Shown: positions 43,709 to 52,113 of the stretch, one piece after another
Layout: every line of letters begins with the position of its first letter
Position numbering within the stretch: position 1 is the stretch's first letter
NCBI GenBank assembly: GCA_002343685.1
Contig: DDRS01000033.1
Coordinates: forward strand, 1 to 64,000
Length of the DNA stretch: 64,000 nt
Source of the DNA: Thiobacillus denitrificans
GTDB lineage: Bacteria; Pseudomonadota; Gammaproteobacteria; Burkholderiales; Thiobacillaceae
Direction: 5' to 3'
Made by a program: the position numbers and the translations under genes
Notes under the pieces: generated by a model
The model's database searches: none
What the model was told of the DNA's origin: nothing
What the model saw: the letters and a program-made list of their open reading frames with translations, nothing else

Positions 43709-46700
43709 TTATAGTCGCGGCACTCCGGCGGGCGGCCCTGTGCGCACCTGTTGCGTGTGCGCCCACGCCTCGAAAACGGCGGGCGGCTGGGGGCGGTTGA
43801 ACAGATAGCCTTGGTAGGTCTGGCAGCCGCGATCGGCGAGAAAGACGTGCTGGGCCTCGGTTTCCACGCCCTCGGCCACCACGTCCAGATTGAGGCTCTG
43901 TCCCAGGGCCAGGATGCTGTGCGCAATGGAGGCATCGTTGGGGTCGCTCAGCACGTCGCGTACGAACGACTGGTCGATCTTGATCTCGTCCAGCGGCAAC
44001 CGCTTCAGATACGCCAGCGACGAATAGCCGGTACCGAAATCGTCGAGCGAAAAGCCGATGCCGCGTGCTTTGAGCGCGCTCATCTTGACGATGGTTTCTT
44101 CCATGTTGTCCACCAGCAGGCTCTCGGTCAGTTCCAGTTTCAGCCGGTGCGGATCGGCACCGCTGCGGTCGATGACGTCCAGTACCTGGGACACGAAATC
44201 AGGTTGGCGGAACTGGCGTGCGCTGACATTCACCGCCAGATTCAGCGATGCCATATGCGGCTGGGCGGCCCAGGCCACCAGTTGCAGGCAGGCGCTTTCT
44301 AGTACACGCAGCCCGATCGGCAGGATGAGGCCGGTTTCCTCGGCCAGCGGGATGAAGGTGGCCGGCGCGATCCAGCCGCGTTCGGGGTGGTGCCAGCGCA
44401 GCAGTGCCTCGGCCCCGCAGAGGTGTCCCCGGCTATCGACCTGCGCCTGATAATGCAACTCGAAGGCCTGGTTCTGTAAAGCGTGGCGCAGATCGGCCTC
44501 CAGTTCGGCGCGGGCCGCCGCCGCCGCCTGCATGGCTGGATCGAAGAAGCGCAGGGTGTTGCGGCCCTGTGCCTTGGCCTGGTACATGGCGAGATCGGCG
44601 CGTTGCAGCAATTCGTCCTGGGTGGCCGGCTGGTCGTTGAAGAGTGTGATGCCGATGCTCGATGTGCTGTGGTGCACATACTCGGACAGCAGAAAGGGCG
44701 GTGCAAAGCTGGCCAGTACCTTCTCGCCCACCATCATTGCATGGGCGGCGGCTTCATGCGGAGTTCCGGCAAGGTTTTCCAGCACGATCACGAATTCGTC
44801 GCCGCCGAGCCGTGCCAGCGTATCGCCCTCGCGCAGACAGGCTTGCAGGCGCTGGGCGAGCTGTTGCAGGAACAGGTCGCCGATGGCATGACCCAGCGTA
44901 TCGTTCAGGGCTTTGAAATTGTCGACGTCGATGAACAGCAGGGCACCCACCTGCGACAGGCGTGCATCGATCGCCAGCGCATGGCTCAGACGATCGCGCA
45001 GCAACTGGCGGTTGGGCAGGCCGGTGAGGTGGTCATAAAACGCCAGGTACTGGATCTCGCGCTCAGCAGCCTTGCGTTCGGTGATGTCGGTGTTGATCCC
45101 CAAGATGGCATCCGGCACTTGTTGTTCGTCGCGCAGCAGGGTCCAGTGGGCCTCGACGATGAGCGTGCTGCCGTCCTTGCGCCGCTGCATGATTTCGCCG
45201 TTCCATTCGCCCTGTTCCCTGACAGCGCGCGTGCTTTGGTGGAAGTCAGCCGGATCGGCATACAGCAGCATGTCTGCCGGCTGGCCAACCGCCTCGTCAC
45301 GGGTCCAGCCATAGAGGCGCTCGGCCCCCTTATTCCAGTATCGGATGACGTGGTCGAGGCCGCGGACCACGATGGCGTCCTGGGCCTTGTCGAGCAGCGA
45401 GGCCTGTTGCCGGATATGGGCGTCGGCGGCTTGACGTTCAAGCTCCGAGGCCACACGGGTGGCAAAGATCTGCAGCGTGGACGTGGTGAAGGTCGTGTCC
45501 TGCAGGGGGTGGTCGAACAGCACGAACAATTGCCCGATCGGCTGGCCGGCCGAATTGTCCAGCCGGTGTCCCACGTAGGCCTGGGCGCGGTGTGCACTGA
45601 GTTCAGCGGTGCAGGGGAACAATTCGCTGACGCGGGCGGGGATCACGTAATTGAGCGTGCCGCTGAGGTGCTGGCAGGGCGTGCCGGCGAGCGGATACTC
45701 GAAATTGGGAATCAGCCGACCGTCGATGTAGGCTACCTCGGTGCGCGCCGAGGCCGGTTCGCCGGGCTGGATGCGTGCAATGAACCCGGCACTGGCACCG
45801 AGTGCCTCGGTCATGTTGCTCACCAGTTCTTCGAAAAAGGCGTTGCCCGAATTGGCGGATACGCCCGCGGCGATCTTCAGCACGGCCGCCTGGATCCGAT
45901 CCTGCTCGAGGCGGTTGCGCAGCGTGGCGATGGCGAATGCCAGATCGCCGGTCAGTTGCTGCAGCAGACGAATCTCCTCGGCACCGAAGTGGCGCGCCTT
46001 GGACGAGAACAGGGAAAATGCCCCGTAGGCATGTTGACCGTCGTGCAAGGGCAGCACGACCAGGCTGTGATAACCGTGGTGCAAGGCGGCTTCGAGCCAG
46101 GGCTCGAAGCCGGGGTCGGACTGCAGATCCTCGACCGTCACCACCTGGTTGCTGCGCAATGCCCGTCCGACCGGTCCGCGGCCCACGGCCTTGTCGTCGG
46201 ACCGGCTGAACGAAAAATCCTGCAGAGAGCCTGTGCCCATGCCTGCCCAGGCGATGGGCAATACCGATTGTTCGACATCGTCCTGGGTATAGCCGATCCA
46301 GGCCATGCGATAACCACCAACGTCGACGGCGATGCGGCAGATCTCGTTCAACAATCCCTTTTCGTCAGTCGCGTGGATCACGGCTTCGTTGCAGGCGCTT
46401 CGCATGCGCAGGGCGCGGTTGAGGCGAGCCAGTTCAAGTTCGGCGTCATTGCGGCTGGTGAGGTCGGTCATGCCGCCGACCATGCGGAGGGCACGCCCGC
46501 TGCCATCGCGGATCACCGACCCGCGATCCAGGACGTAGGCATAGTGGCCGTCCTTGCGCTGGAAACGGTATTCAGCCGCCCAGTTGGTCCCGCCGTTGTC
46601 GATGACCCAGCGGATGCTTTCCAGTACCCGGCCATGGTCGTCGGGGTGGAGATGCCGAGTCCACGAGCTGCTGTCTAGGGGCAGGTCGGCCGGCACATGG

Positions 46701-47272
46701 CCGAATGTGCTTTGCATGCCTTCGTTCCACCAGATGCGGTCCAAAAGCAGGTCCCAGTCCCAGATGGTATCGGAGATGACGCGTGCGACGGTCTTGAAAC
46801 GTGCCTCGCTCTCGTGCAGCGCCTGCAGGACCCGTTTGCGTTCGGTGATATCGCGTTGCACCGCAACGAAGTGCGTATGCCGACCTGACGCATCGGTGAC
46901 CGGGACGATGTCGAGATCGAGCCAGACGGGTTGGCCTGCCTTGGTGTAGTTGATGAGTTCGCTGCGTACCGGCTGCCGGTTTTCCAGCGCGGCGCGGATG
47001 CGGTCGAGCTCGCCGCGGTCGGTCAGCGGCCCCTGCAGGAAGCGCGGCGATTTTCCCAGCACCTCTTCGCGCCGATAGCCGGTGAGGCGTTCGAACGCAT
47101 CATTGACGAACACGATGCGCGGCCCCGGTTCGTCGCAGGGATCGGCCTCCGTGATAAGCACGATATCGTTCAGGCGGGCAACGCTCGCTTCCAGCAGCGC
47201 AAGTTGCTGGAGACCGCTATGCTCGTCGGCAAGCGGATGCGGAGGGGCGTCCACGACGTCGAGACTAGACAT
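43709..47272 (-). CDS. PAS/GAF-GGDEF-EAL cyclic-di-GMP signalling protein
   Basis: The 1187-residue product has, in order, a PAS/PAC (about 15-140, NDAFERLTGYRREEVLGKSPRFLQGP, LOV/PAS-like), a second PAS (about 150-270), GAF domains (about 290-450 and 460-620), a third PAS (about 625-745), GGDEF (about 750-915, LARLGGDEFVIVLEN) and EAL (about 925-1180, GAEALLRWHHPERGWI with NVSARQFRQ and DDFGTGYSSLAYLKRLPLDEIKID). Both catalytic signatures look intact, so it could make or break cyclic-di-GMP. No membrane segments were seen. The first PAS lacks the LOV Cys motif NCRFLQ (it reads SPRFLQ), so flavin photochemistry is unlikely. AGGAAG precedes the ATG. Confidence 0.93.
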   Translation of the reverse strand: MSSLDVVDAPPHPLADEHSGLQQLALLEASVARLNDIVLITEADPCDEPGPRIVFVNDAFERLTGYRREEVLGKSPRFLQGPLTDRGELDRIRAALENRQPVRSELINYTKAGQPVWLDLDIVPVTDASGRHTHFVAVQRDITERKRVLQALHESEARFKTVARVISDTIWDWDLLLDRIWWNEGMQSTFGHVPADLPLDSSSWTRHLHPDDHGRVLESIRWVIDNGGTNWAAEYRFQRKDGHYAYVLDRGSVIRDGSGRALRMVGGMTDLTSRNDAELELARLNRALRMRSACNEAVIHATDEKGLLNEICRIAVDVGGYRMAWIGYTQDDVEQSVLPIAWAGMGTGSLQDFSFSRSDDKAVGRGPVGRALRSNQVVTVEDLQSDPGFEPWLEAALHHGYHSLVVLPLHDGQHAYGAFSLFSSKARHFGAEEIRLLQQLTGDLAFAIATLRNRLEQDRIQAAVLKIAAGVSANSGNAFFEELVSNMTEALGASAGFIARIQPGEPASARTEVAYIDGRLIPNFEYPLAGTPCQHLSGTLNYVIPARVSELFPCTAELSAHRAQAYVGHRLDNSAGQPIGQLFVLFDHPLQDTTFTTSTLQIFATRVASELERQAADAHIRQQASLLDKAQDAIVVRGLDHVIRYWNKGAERLYGWTRDEAVGQPADMLLYADPADFHQSTRAVREQGEWNGEIMQRRKDGSTLIVEAHWTLLRDEQQVPDAILGINTDITERKAAEREIQYLAFYDHLTGLPNRQLLRDRLSHALAIDARLSQVGALLFIDVDNFKALNDTLGHAIGDLFLQQLAQRLQACLREGDTLARLGGDEFVIVLENLAGTPHEAAAHAMMVGEKVLASFAPPFLLSEYVHHSTSSIGITLFNDQPATQDELLQRADLAMYQAKAQGRNTLRFFDPAMQAAAAARAELEADLRHALQNQAFELHYQAQVDSRGHLCGAEALLRWHHPERGWIAPATFIPLAEETGLILPIGLRVLESACLQLVAWAAQPHMASLNLAVNVSARQFRQPDFVSQVLDVIDRSGADPHRLKLELTESLLVDNMEETIVKMSALKARGIGFSLDDFGTGYSSLAYLKRLPLDEIKIDQSFVRDVLSDPNDASIAHSILALGQSLNLDVVAEGVETEAQHVFLADRGCQTYQGYLFNRPQPPAVFEAWAHTQQVRTGPPAGVPRL

Positions 47273-47490
47273 GGCTTCCTAGCCTGGAGACGGCGAATAC
47301 GCATGCGGGATATCGTCGCATGAGTCGGATCGATCCGGTCGGTGCGTGCATGGCGAGTCAGGGCGGCAGCGTATGCCTAAGTTTACGACCATTTTGCGGC
47401 CGAACTTGAAGACAGGCCGGCGGAATGGCGCGCATCGGACGTGGCGCGAGGCTGTGGTATCTTCTCGCGTTGTAGAAGGGGGTTGCATCC

Positions 47491-48018
47491 GTGTTCAAGA
47501 AACAGTGGCCGGCGTTTGTGCTGGCGTTCGTATTGCCGATCGTCGCAGTTTTCTGGTGGTGGGGCGGGTTCAACTCGGTCAGCGTGACCGAAACCGTGGC
47601 CGGGCCGCATCGTTATGCCTATCTCGATTACGAAGGTCCGATCAGCAACATGCGTAAATCGCAGAATGCGGTACTGGACCGGTTCACCGAGGCCCGGGTG
47701 ACGGCAGGCGACACGATCAGCGTCATCCTCACCGATCCGCGCGCCGACAACGGCAAGGTACGCGCGCAATTGGGCTATACCTTGGCCGATAACACCCCGG
47801 TCCCCGCCGGCCTGAAGGAGGGCCGCATCGAGCGGCGTCCGGTCTACCTGGCGCGCGTTCAGGCAGCGGTTCTGCTGGCACCGTCCAAGGCCTATCAGGC
47901 GCTGGACGACATGCTGGAAGCGCATGGCAAGGGTATCGCCATGCCGACGGTGGAGCTGTACCGTCCGGCAGGCCAAGCCGACCGGATCGGCGTCTTTACC
48001 CTGGAAATGAATCGCTGA
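47491..48018 (+). CDS. GyrI-like effector-binding domain protein
   Basis: The 175-residue product starts at a GTG with AAGGGGG 9 bases upstream. A membrane anchor (residues about 7-25) precedes a domain reminiscent of the GyrI-like/SOUL small-molecule-binding fold (HRYAYLDYEGPISNM, YTLADNTPVPAGLKEGRIERRPV, KAYQALDDMLEAHGK, PTVELYRP). It overlaps the next gene by 1 base. Function is unknown. Confidence 0.75.
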   Translation: MFKKQWPAFVLAFVLPIVAVFWWWGGFNSVSVTETVAGPHRYAYLDYEGPISNMRKSQNAVLDRFTEARVTAGDTISVILTDPRADNGKVRAQLGYTLADNTPVPAGLKEGRIERRPVYLARVQAAVLLAPSKAYQALDDMLEAHGKGIAMPTVELYRPAGQADRIGVFTLEMNR

Positions 48019-48935
48019 TGGCGTTTTTCTCCGTCTTCGCTGCCATCGTGCTCGAGCACGTGCGCCCGTTGCGGCAGCCGCTGCCGCATTACCAGCGCTA
48101 CACCTTGTTCATCCAGTGGCTCCAGCGCAAACTCAACGCCGGCGAATACAGCCACGGTGCGATCGCCTGGACGCTGGCAGTCATGCCGGTTCTGATAGGC
48201 GTATGGCTGGTTTTCCTTCTGCTCAGCGGCATCAGCCCGTTTCTCGGGTGGGTGTGGAATGTGGGCGTACTGTATGTCACCCTGGGCTTCAAATATTTCA
48301 GCGACGATGCCGAGCGCATCGCACGCCTGTTGCGCGCCGGCGAGCTCGATGCAGCACGCACGCAACTCGGCGCATGGCGTGGCGGCGATGCCAGCGCGTT
48401 CAGCGCGGACGACATCGCGCGCGTCACCATCGAGCAGGTGATGGCAGCAAGCCAGCGCCAGATGTTCGGCGTGCTGTTCTGGTTCGTGCTGCTGGCGCCA
48501 CTGGGACCGGTCGGGGCAGTACTGTTCCGCACTGCCTCGATCCTGGCGCGACGCTGGACGAACACCCAGGGCCGATTCGGCCTGTTCGCCCTGCGCGCCT
48601 TCCGTGTCGTCAACTGGCTGCCTGCCCGGCTGACTGCACTGACCTACGCCATTGCCGGCAACTTCGAGGATGCCACCTTCTGCTGGCGGACCCAGGCGCC
48701 GGGCTGGCCGGAAGAGGAAGAGGGCGTGGTGCTTGCCGCCGGCGCCGGTGCCATGGGGGTGCGTCTGGGTCAGAGCCTCAACGTGGGGGACGAAACCGTG
48801 TGGCGGCCCGAACTGGGCACTGGCCAGGCCCCCGACCCCGACTGCATCGACAGCGCCATCAGCATGATCTGGCGCGGGCTGGTGATCTGGCTGGTGGCCG
48901 GGCTGCTGGTTGTCGTCGCCAGCTGGATTTCCTAA
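48018..48935 (+). CDS. CobD/CbiB family membrane protein
   Basis: The 305-residue membrane protein has LEHVRPL near the start and FWFVLLAPLGPVGAVLFRTASILARRW and GNFEDATFCWRTQ later, the pattern of the CobD/CbiB family (adenosylcobinamide-phosphate synthase and the related AmpE). No other cobalamin gene is in the window, so a family assignment is safer than a role in B12. It is translationally coupled to the GyrI-like gene. Confidence 0.8.
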   Translation: MAFFSVFAAIVLEHVRPLRQPLPHYQRYTLFIQWLQRKLNAGEYSHGAIAWTLAVMPVLIGVWLVFLLLSGISPFLGWVWNVGVLYVTLGFKYFSDDAERIARLLRAGELDAARTQLGAWRGGDASAFSADDIARVTIEQVMAASQRQMFGVLFWFVLLAPLGPVGAVLFRTASILARRWTNTQGRFGLFALRAFRVVNWLPARLTALTYAIAGNFEDATFCWRTQAPGWPEEEEGVVLAAGAGAMGVRLGQSLNVGDETVWRPELGTGQAPDPDCIDSAISMIWRGLVIWLVAGLLVVVASWIS

Positions 48936-48938
48936 GGC

Positions 48939-49232
48939 TGAACCTAAAAACTGCAGTTGACCGCTCAATAATCCAATCGAATTCCGCATGAATACTGGCC
49001 CTTTAGCCTTTGAACGCGTTCATCGGGAAGGTGATTCCGCTACGCACCCGCTGGCTCGCCAGGCCATGCGCCTGCATTTGTCGCTCGTCGTTGCAGGCAT
49101 GAGCCTGCGGCCTCCTCGCTTCGCCCTAAAGGACTCCGATCCACTACGGGCTGAAGCCCGTGTGGAATCGTATGCGGCAGTCGCCCGCCCTGACGCCCCA
49201 TCGGGTGCGTCCAACTGCGGTTTCTAGGTTTA
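48939..49232. mobile_element. MITE-like element with 26-base imperfect terminal inverted repeats and internal hairpins
   Basis: The left end (48939-48964, TGAACCTAAAAACTGCAGTT then GACCGC) matches the inverse of the right end (49207-49232, GCGTCCAACTGCGG then TTTCTAGGTTTA) at about 20 of 26 positions. The interior is non-coding and carries two hairpins: GCAGGC-ATGA-GCCTGC (49093-49108) and TCCAC-T-ACGGGCT-GA-AGCCCGT-GTGGA (49140-49166). This is the make-up of a non-autonomous miniature element. No clear target duplication is seen. The right end runs into the start codon of the next gene. Confidence 0.65.
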
Positions 49233-50470
49233 TGCTCAACGCGCTGTGGGTCGGTTTTTTTCTGGTCGCCTTCCTGATCGCGCTGTTCAAGCTGGTTTTC
49301 CTCGGCGACGCCGGCGTGTTCGCCGCACTGGTCAAGGCGCTGTTCGACAGCAGCAAGACGGCGTTTGAAATCGCCCTCGGCCTCACCGGCGTGATGGCGC
49401 TGTGGCTGGGGGTGATGAAGGTCGGCGAGCGCGCCGGCATGCTCGATGTGCTGACGCGCGGCCTCGCGCCGCTGTTCCGCCGCCTGTTTCCCGACGTGCC
49501 GCCCAACCATCCCGCGCTCGGCGCGATGACCATGAACATGGGCGCCAACATGCTCGGGCTCGACAACGCCGCGACCCCGCTCGGCATCAAGGCGATGCAG
49601 GAGCTGCAGAAGCTCAACCCCTCGCCCGACACCGCCAGCGATGCGCAAATCCTGTTTCTGGTGATCAATACCGCGTCGGTGACCCTGCTGCCGGTCACCA
49701 TCTTCACCTTCCGCGCGCAGCTCGGTGCGGCCGATCCCACCGACGTCTTCGTGCCGTTGCTCATCACCACCTATATCGGCACCCTGACCGGGATACTGGT
49801 CACCGGCCTGTTTCAGCGTCTGCACCTGTGGAACCGCGTCACGATGGCCTACCTGGGCGGCGCCACTGCGTTGATCGGCGGACTGGTCGCGTATTTCTCC
49901 AGCCTCGACGCGGCCGAGATGACGCGACAATCGGCCATCCTCAGCAACGTCGTGCTGTCCGGCCTCATCGTGACTTTCCTGTCGATGGCGGTATGGCGTC
50001 GCGTCAACGCCTACGAGGCTTTCGTCGAGGGCGCCAAGGAAGGGTTTAACACAGCGGTCACGATCATCCCGTATCTTGTCGCGATGCTGGTGGCGATCGG
50101 CGTGTTCCGCGCCAGCGGCGCGCTCGACCTGCTGATGGACGGCGTGCGCAGTGCCGTGCTGGCGCTGGGCTTCGACGCGCGCTGGGTCGACGCCTTGCCC
50201 ACCGCGTTGATGAAACCGTTCTCCGGCAGCGGCGCGCGCGCCATGATGATCGATACCATGCAGGCACACGGTGCGGATTCCTTTGCCGGGCGGCTCGCGT
50301 CCATCGTGCAGGGCAGCACCGAGACAACGTTCTACGTGCTGGCCGTATACTTTGGTGCGGTCGGTATCAAGCGGGTGCGCCACGCCGTCACCTGCGGGCT
50401 GGTCGCTGATGTCGCCGGCATCCTCGCCGCCATCGGCATGGCCTACCTCTTTTTCGGCAAAGCCGCATGA
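49232..50470 (+). CDS. Nucleoside recognition domain membrane protein (SpmA-SpmB fusion type)
   Basis: The ATG at 49232 gives 412 residues beginning MLNALWVGFFLVAF; an upstream in-frame start lies inside the MITE and is rejected. The first half is SpmA-like (MTMNMGANMLGLDNAATPLGIKAMQ, INTASVTLLPVTIFTFRAQ) and the second is SpmB-like (ALMKPFSGSGARAMMID, QGSTETTFYVLAVYFGAVG). The two halves are separate spore-maturation genes in Bacillus but fused here, as in many Gram-negatives. Transport of an unknown small molecule is likely. The ribosome site, if any, is in the repeat (TAGG). It overlaps ppx by 4 bases. Confidence 0.88.
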   Translation: MLNALWVGFFLVAFLIALFKLVFLGDAGVFAALVKALFDSSKTAFEIALGLTGVMALWLGVMKVGERAGMLDVLTRGLAPLFRRLFPDVPPNHPALGAMTMNMGANMLGLDNAATPLGIKAMQELQKLNPSPDTASDAQILFLVINTASVTLLPVTIFTFRAQLGAADPTDVFVPLLITTYIGTLTGILVTGLFQRLHLWNRVTMAYLGGATALIGGLVAYFSSLDAAEMTRQSAILSNVVLSGLIVTFLSMAVWRRVNAYEAFVEGAKEGFNTAVTIIPYLVAMLVAIGVFRASGALDLLMDGVRSAVLALGFDARWVDALPTALMKPFSGSGARAMMIDTMQAHGADSFAGRLASIVQGSTETTFYVLAVYFGAVGIKRVRHAVTCGLVADVAGILAAIGMAYLFFGKAA

Positions 50471-51951
50471 AAACTTACGACACCCTTGCCGCCGTCGACC
50501 TTGGCTCCAACTCCTTCCGCCTGGAAGTGGCACGGGTCACCGGCGACCAGCTCTATCCGCTCGACTCGTTGAAGGAGACCGTGCGCCTGGCCGGCGGGCT
50601 CGGTGCCGACAAGCGGCTTGACGACGCCACCCAGGAACGCGCGCTGGCCTGTCTGCAGCGCTTCGGCGAACGCCTGCGCGGCTTGTCTCCGGAAGCGATC
50701 CGTTGCGTCGGCACCTCGGCGCTACGCGTCGCCAAGAATGCCGGCGAATTCATTCCCCGGGCCGAAGCTGCGCTCGGGCATCCGATCGAGATCGTTGCCG
50801 GACGTGAAGAGGCGCGGCTCATCTATCTGGGCGTCGCGCATTCGCTGCCGGCGTCGCCCGACCGGCGCCTGGTCGTCGACATCGGTGGCGGCTCAACCGA
50901 ATTCATCATCGGCCACGGACTGAAGCCGCACGAGCGGGAAAGCCTGCATATGGGCTGCGTCAATTTCTCCACGCGTTTCTTTGCCGACGGGGTCGTCGAC
51001 AAGGCTGCGCTGAAAGCCGCCGAGACCGCGGCCCGCGTCGAGGTCGAGCGTATTGCGAAAGCGTTTTCCCGGGGCAACTGGCAACAGGCAGTGGGCTCCA
51101 GCGGCACCGCTCGCGCGCTGCGCGAGATCCTCGAACAGAGCGGCTGGTCGGCGCACGGCATCACGGCCGATGGACTCGCCCAGCTGCGCGCCCAGTTCAT
51201 CCGGGCTGGCCACCTCGACGCGCTCGAACTGCCCGGCCTGACGCGCGACCGCCGCCCGGTCATCGCTGGCGGCTTTGCCATCATGGCGGGCCTCTTCGCC
51301 GAGCTTGAAATCGAACAGATGGATGTCGCCGAGACCGCCATGCGCGAAGGCATCCTCTACGATCTGCTGGGACGTTTCCACAAGCACGACATGCGCGAGG
51401 CGACAGTGGGCGAGTTCATGCGTCGTTACCACATCGACACCCGCCAGGCCGCGCGCGTCAGGCAGGTGGCGATGAATCTGCTGGCTGCACAGGGCGGTAG
51501 TGGCGCTGGCGACGACAATGACGTGCGCTTTCTCGACTGGGCCGCGCGCCTGCATGAAATCGGGCTCATGGTGTCGCACGGCGGCTACCACCGTCATTCC
51601 GGCTACATCCTGGAAAACGCCGACATGCCCGGTTTCTCGCGTACCGACCAGGCGCGCTTGGCGCTATTGGCGCGAGCCCAGCGTGGCGCGCTGACGAAGC
51701 TGCCGGCATTCGCCTCCGGTACGGTGTCGGACAACGACCGTTTGCTGGTGTGGCTGCTGCGCCAGGCTGTCATCCTCTGCCGTAACCGTGCCGAGCCCCA
51801 CCTGCCCGAGGTGAAGGTGGATGCGAGCAACAAGCGTTTCCGCTTGATCTTGCCCGAAGGCTGGCTGGAAAGCCGGCCGCTCACCCAGCGTGCGCTGGAG
51901 GAGGAAGCGGCGTATTGGAATACGGTGGGGATGCGATACGCATTCGGCTAG
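50467..51951 (+). CDS. ppx: Exopolyphosphatase / guanosine pentaphosphatase
   Basis: The 494-residue product has the ASKHA phosphatase motifs AAVDLGSNSFRLEVARV and LVVDIGGGSTEFIIGHG, and the C-terminal HD-like domain (LDWAARLHEIGLMVSHGGYHRHSGYILEN). It hydrolyses polyphosphate from its ends or pppGpp; Ppx and GppA cannot be separated by eye. Proximity to the PhoU-like and PPDK-like genes supports a phosphate-related neighbourhood. Confidence 0.94.
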   Translation: MKTYDTLAAVDLGSNSFRLEVARVTGDQLYPLDSLKETVRLAGGLGADKRLDDATQERALACLQRFGERLRGLSPEAIRCVGTSALRVAKNAGEFIPRAEAALGHPIEIVAGREEARLIYLGVAHSLPASPDRRLVVDIGGGSTEFIIGHGLKPHERESLHMGCVNFSTRFFADGVVDKAALKAAETAARVEVERIAKAFSRGNWQQAVGSSGTARALREILEQSGWSAHGITADGLAQLRAQFIRAGHLDALELPGLTRDRRPVIAGGFAIMAGLFAELEIEQMDVAETAMREGILYDLLGRFHKHDMREATVGEFMRRYHIDTRQAARVRQVAMNLLAAQGGSGAGDDNDVRFLDWAARLHEIGLMVSHGGYHRHSGYILENADMPGFSRTDQARLALLARAQRGALTKLPAFASGTVSDNDRLLVWLLRQAVILCRNRAEPHLPEVKVDASNKRFRLILPEGWLESRPLTQRALEEEAAYWNTVGMRYAFG

Positions 51952-52072
51952 CCAGAGTCACTGGGTTATTGAAGTGTGCACCTGAGTCGGTGCACGTGTG
52001 GATGGGGCACAGCCCGGCGTGTTCGCCACAGCGCCCGCCCCGCATGGTGGTGTCTCCCGCTCATCTGATTCG

Positions 52073-52090
52073 CTGTCACAAATCGTTAAT
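52073..52090 (+). promoter_or_regulatory. Candidate Pho box (PhoB site)
   Basis: CTGTCAC-AAAT-CGTTAAT has the two 7-base half-repeats at 11-base spacing; the first matches CTGTCAT at 6 of 7 positions and the second at 4 of 7. A TATCTT box (52101-52106) lies 10 bases further on, where a -10 element would be expected in a PhoB-dependent promoter. Confidence 0.4.
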
Positions 52091-52113
52091 ACGATAGCCG
52101 TATCTTCATTTGT

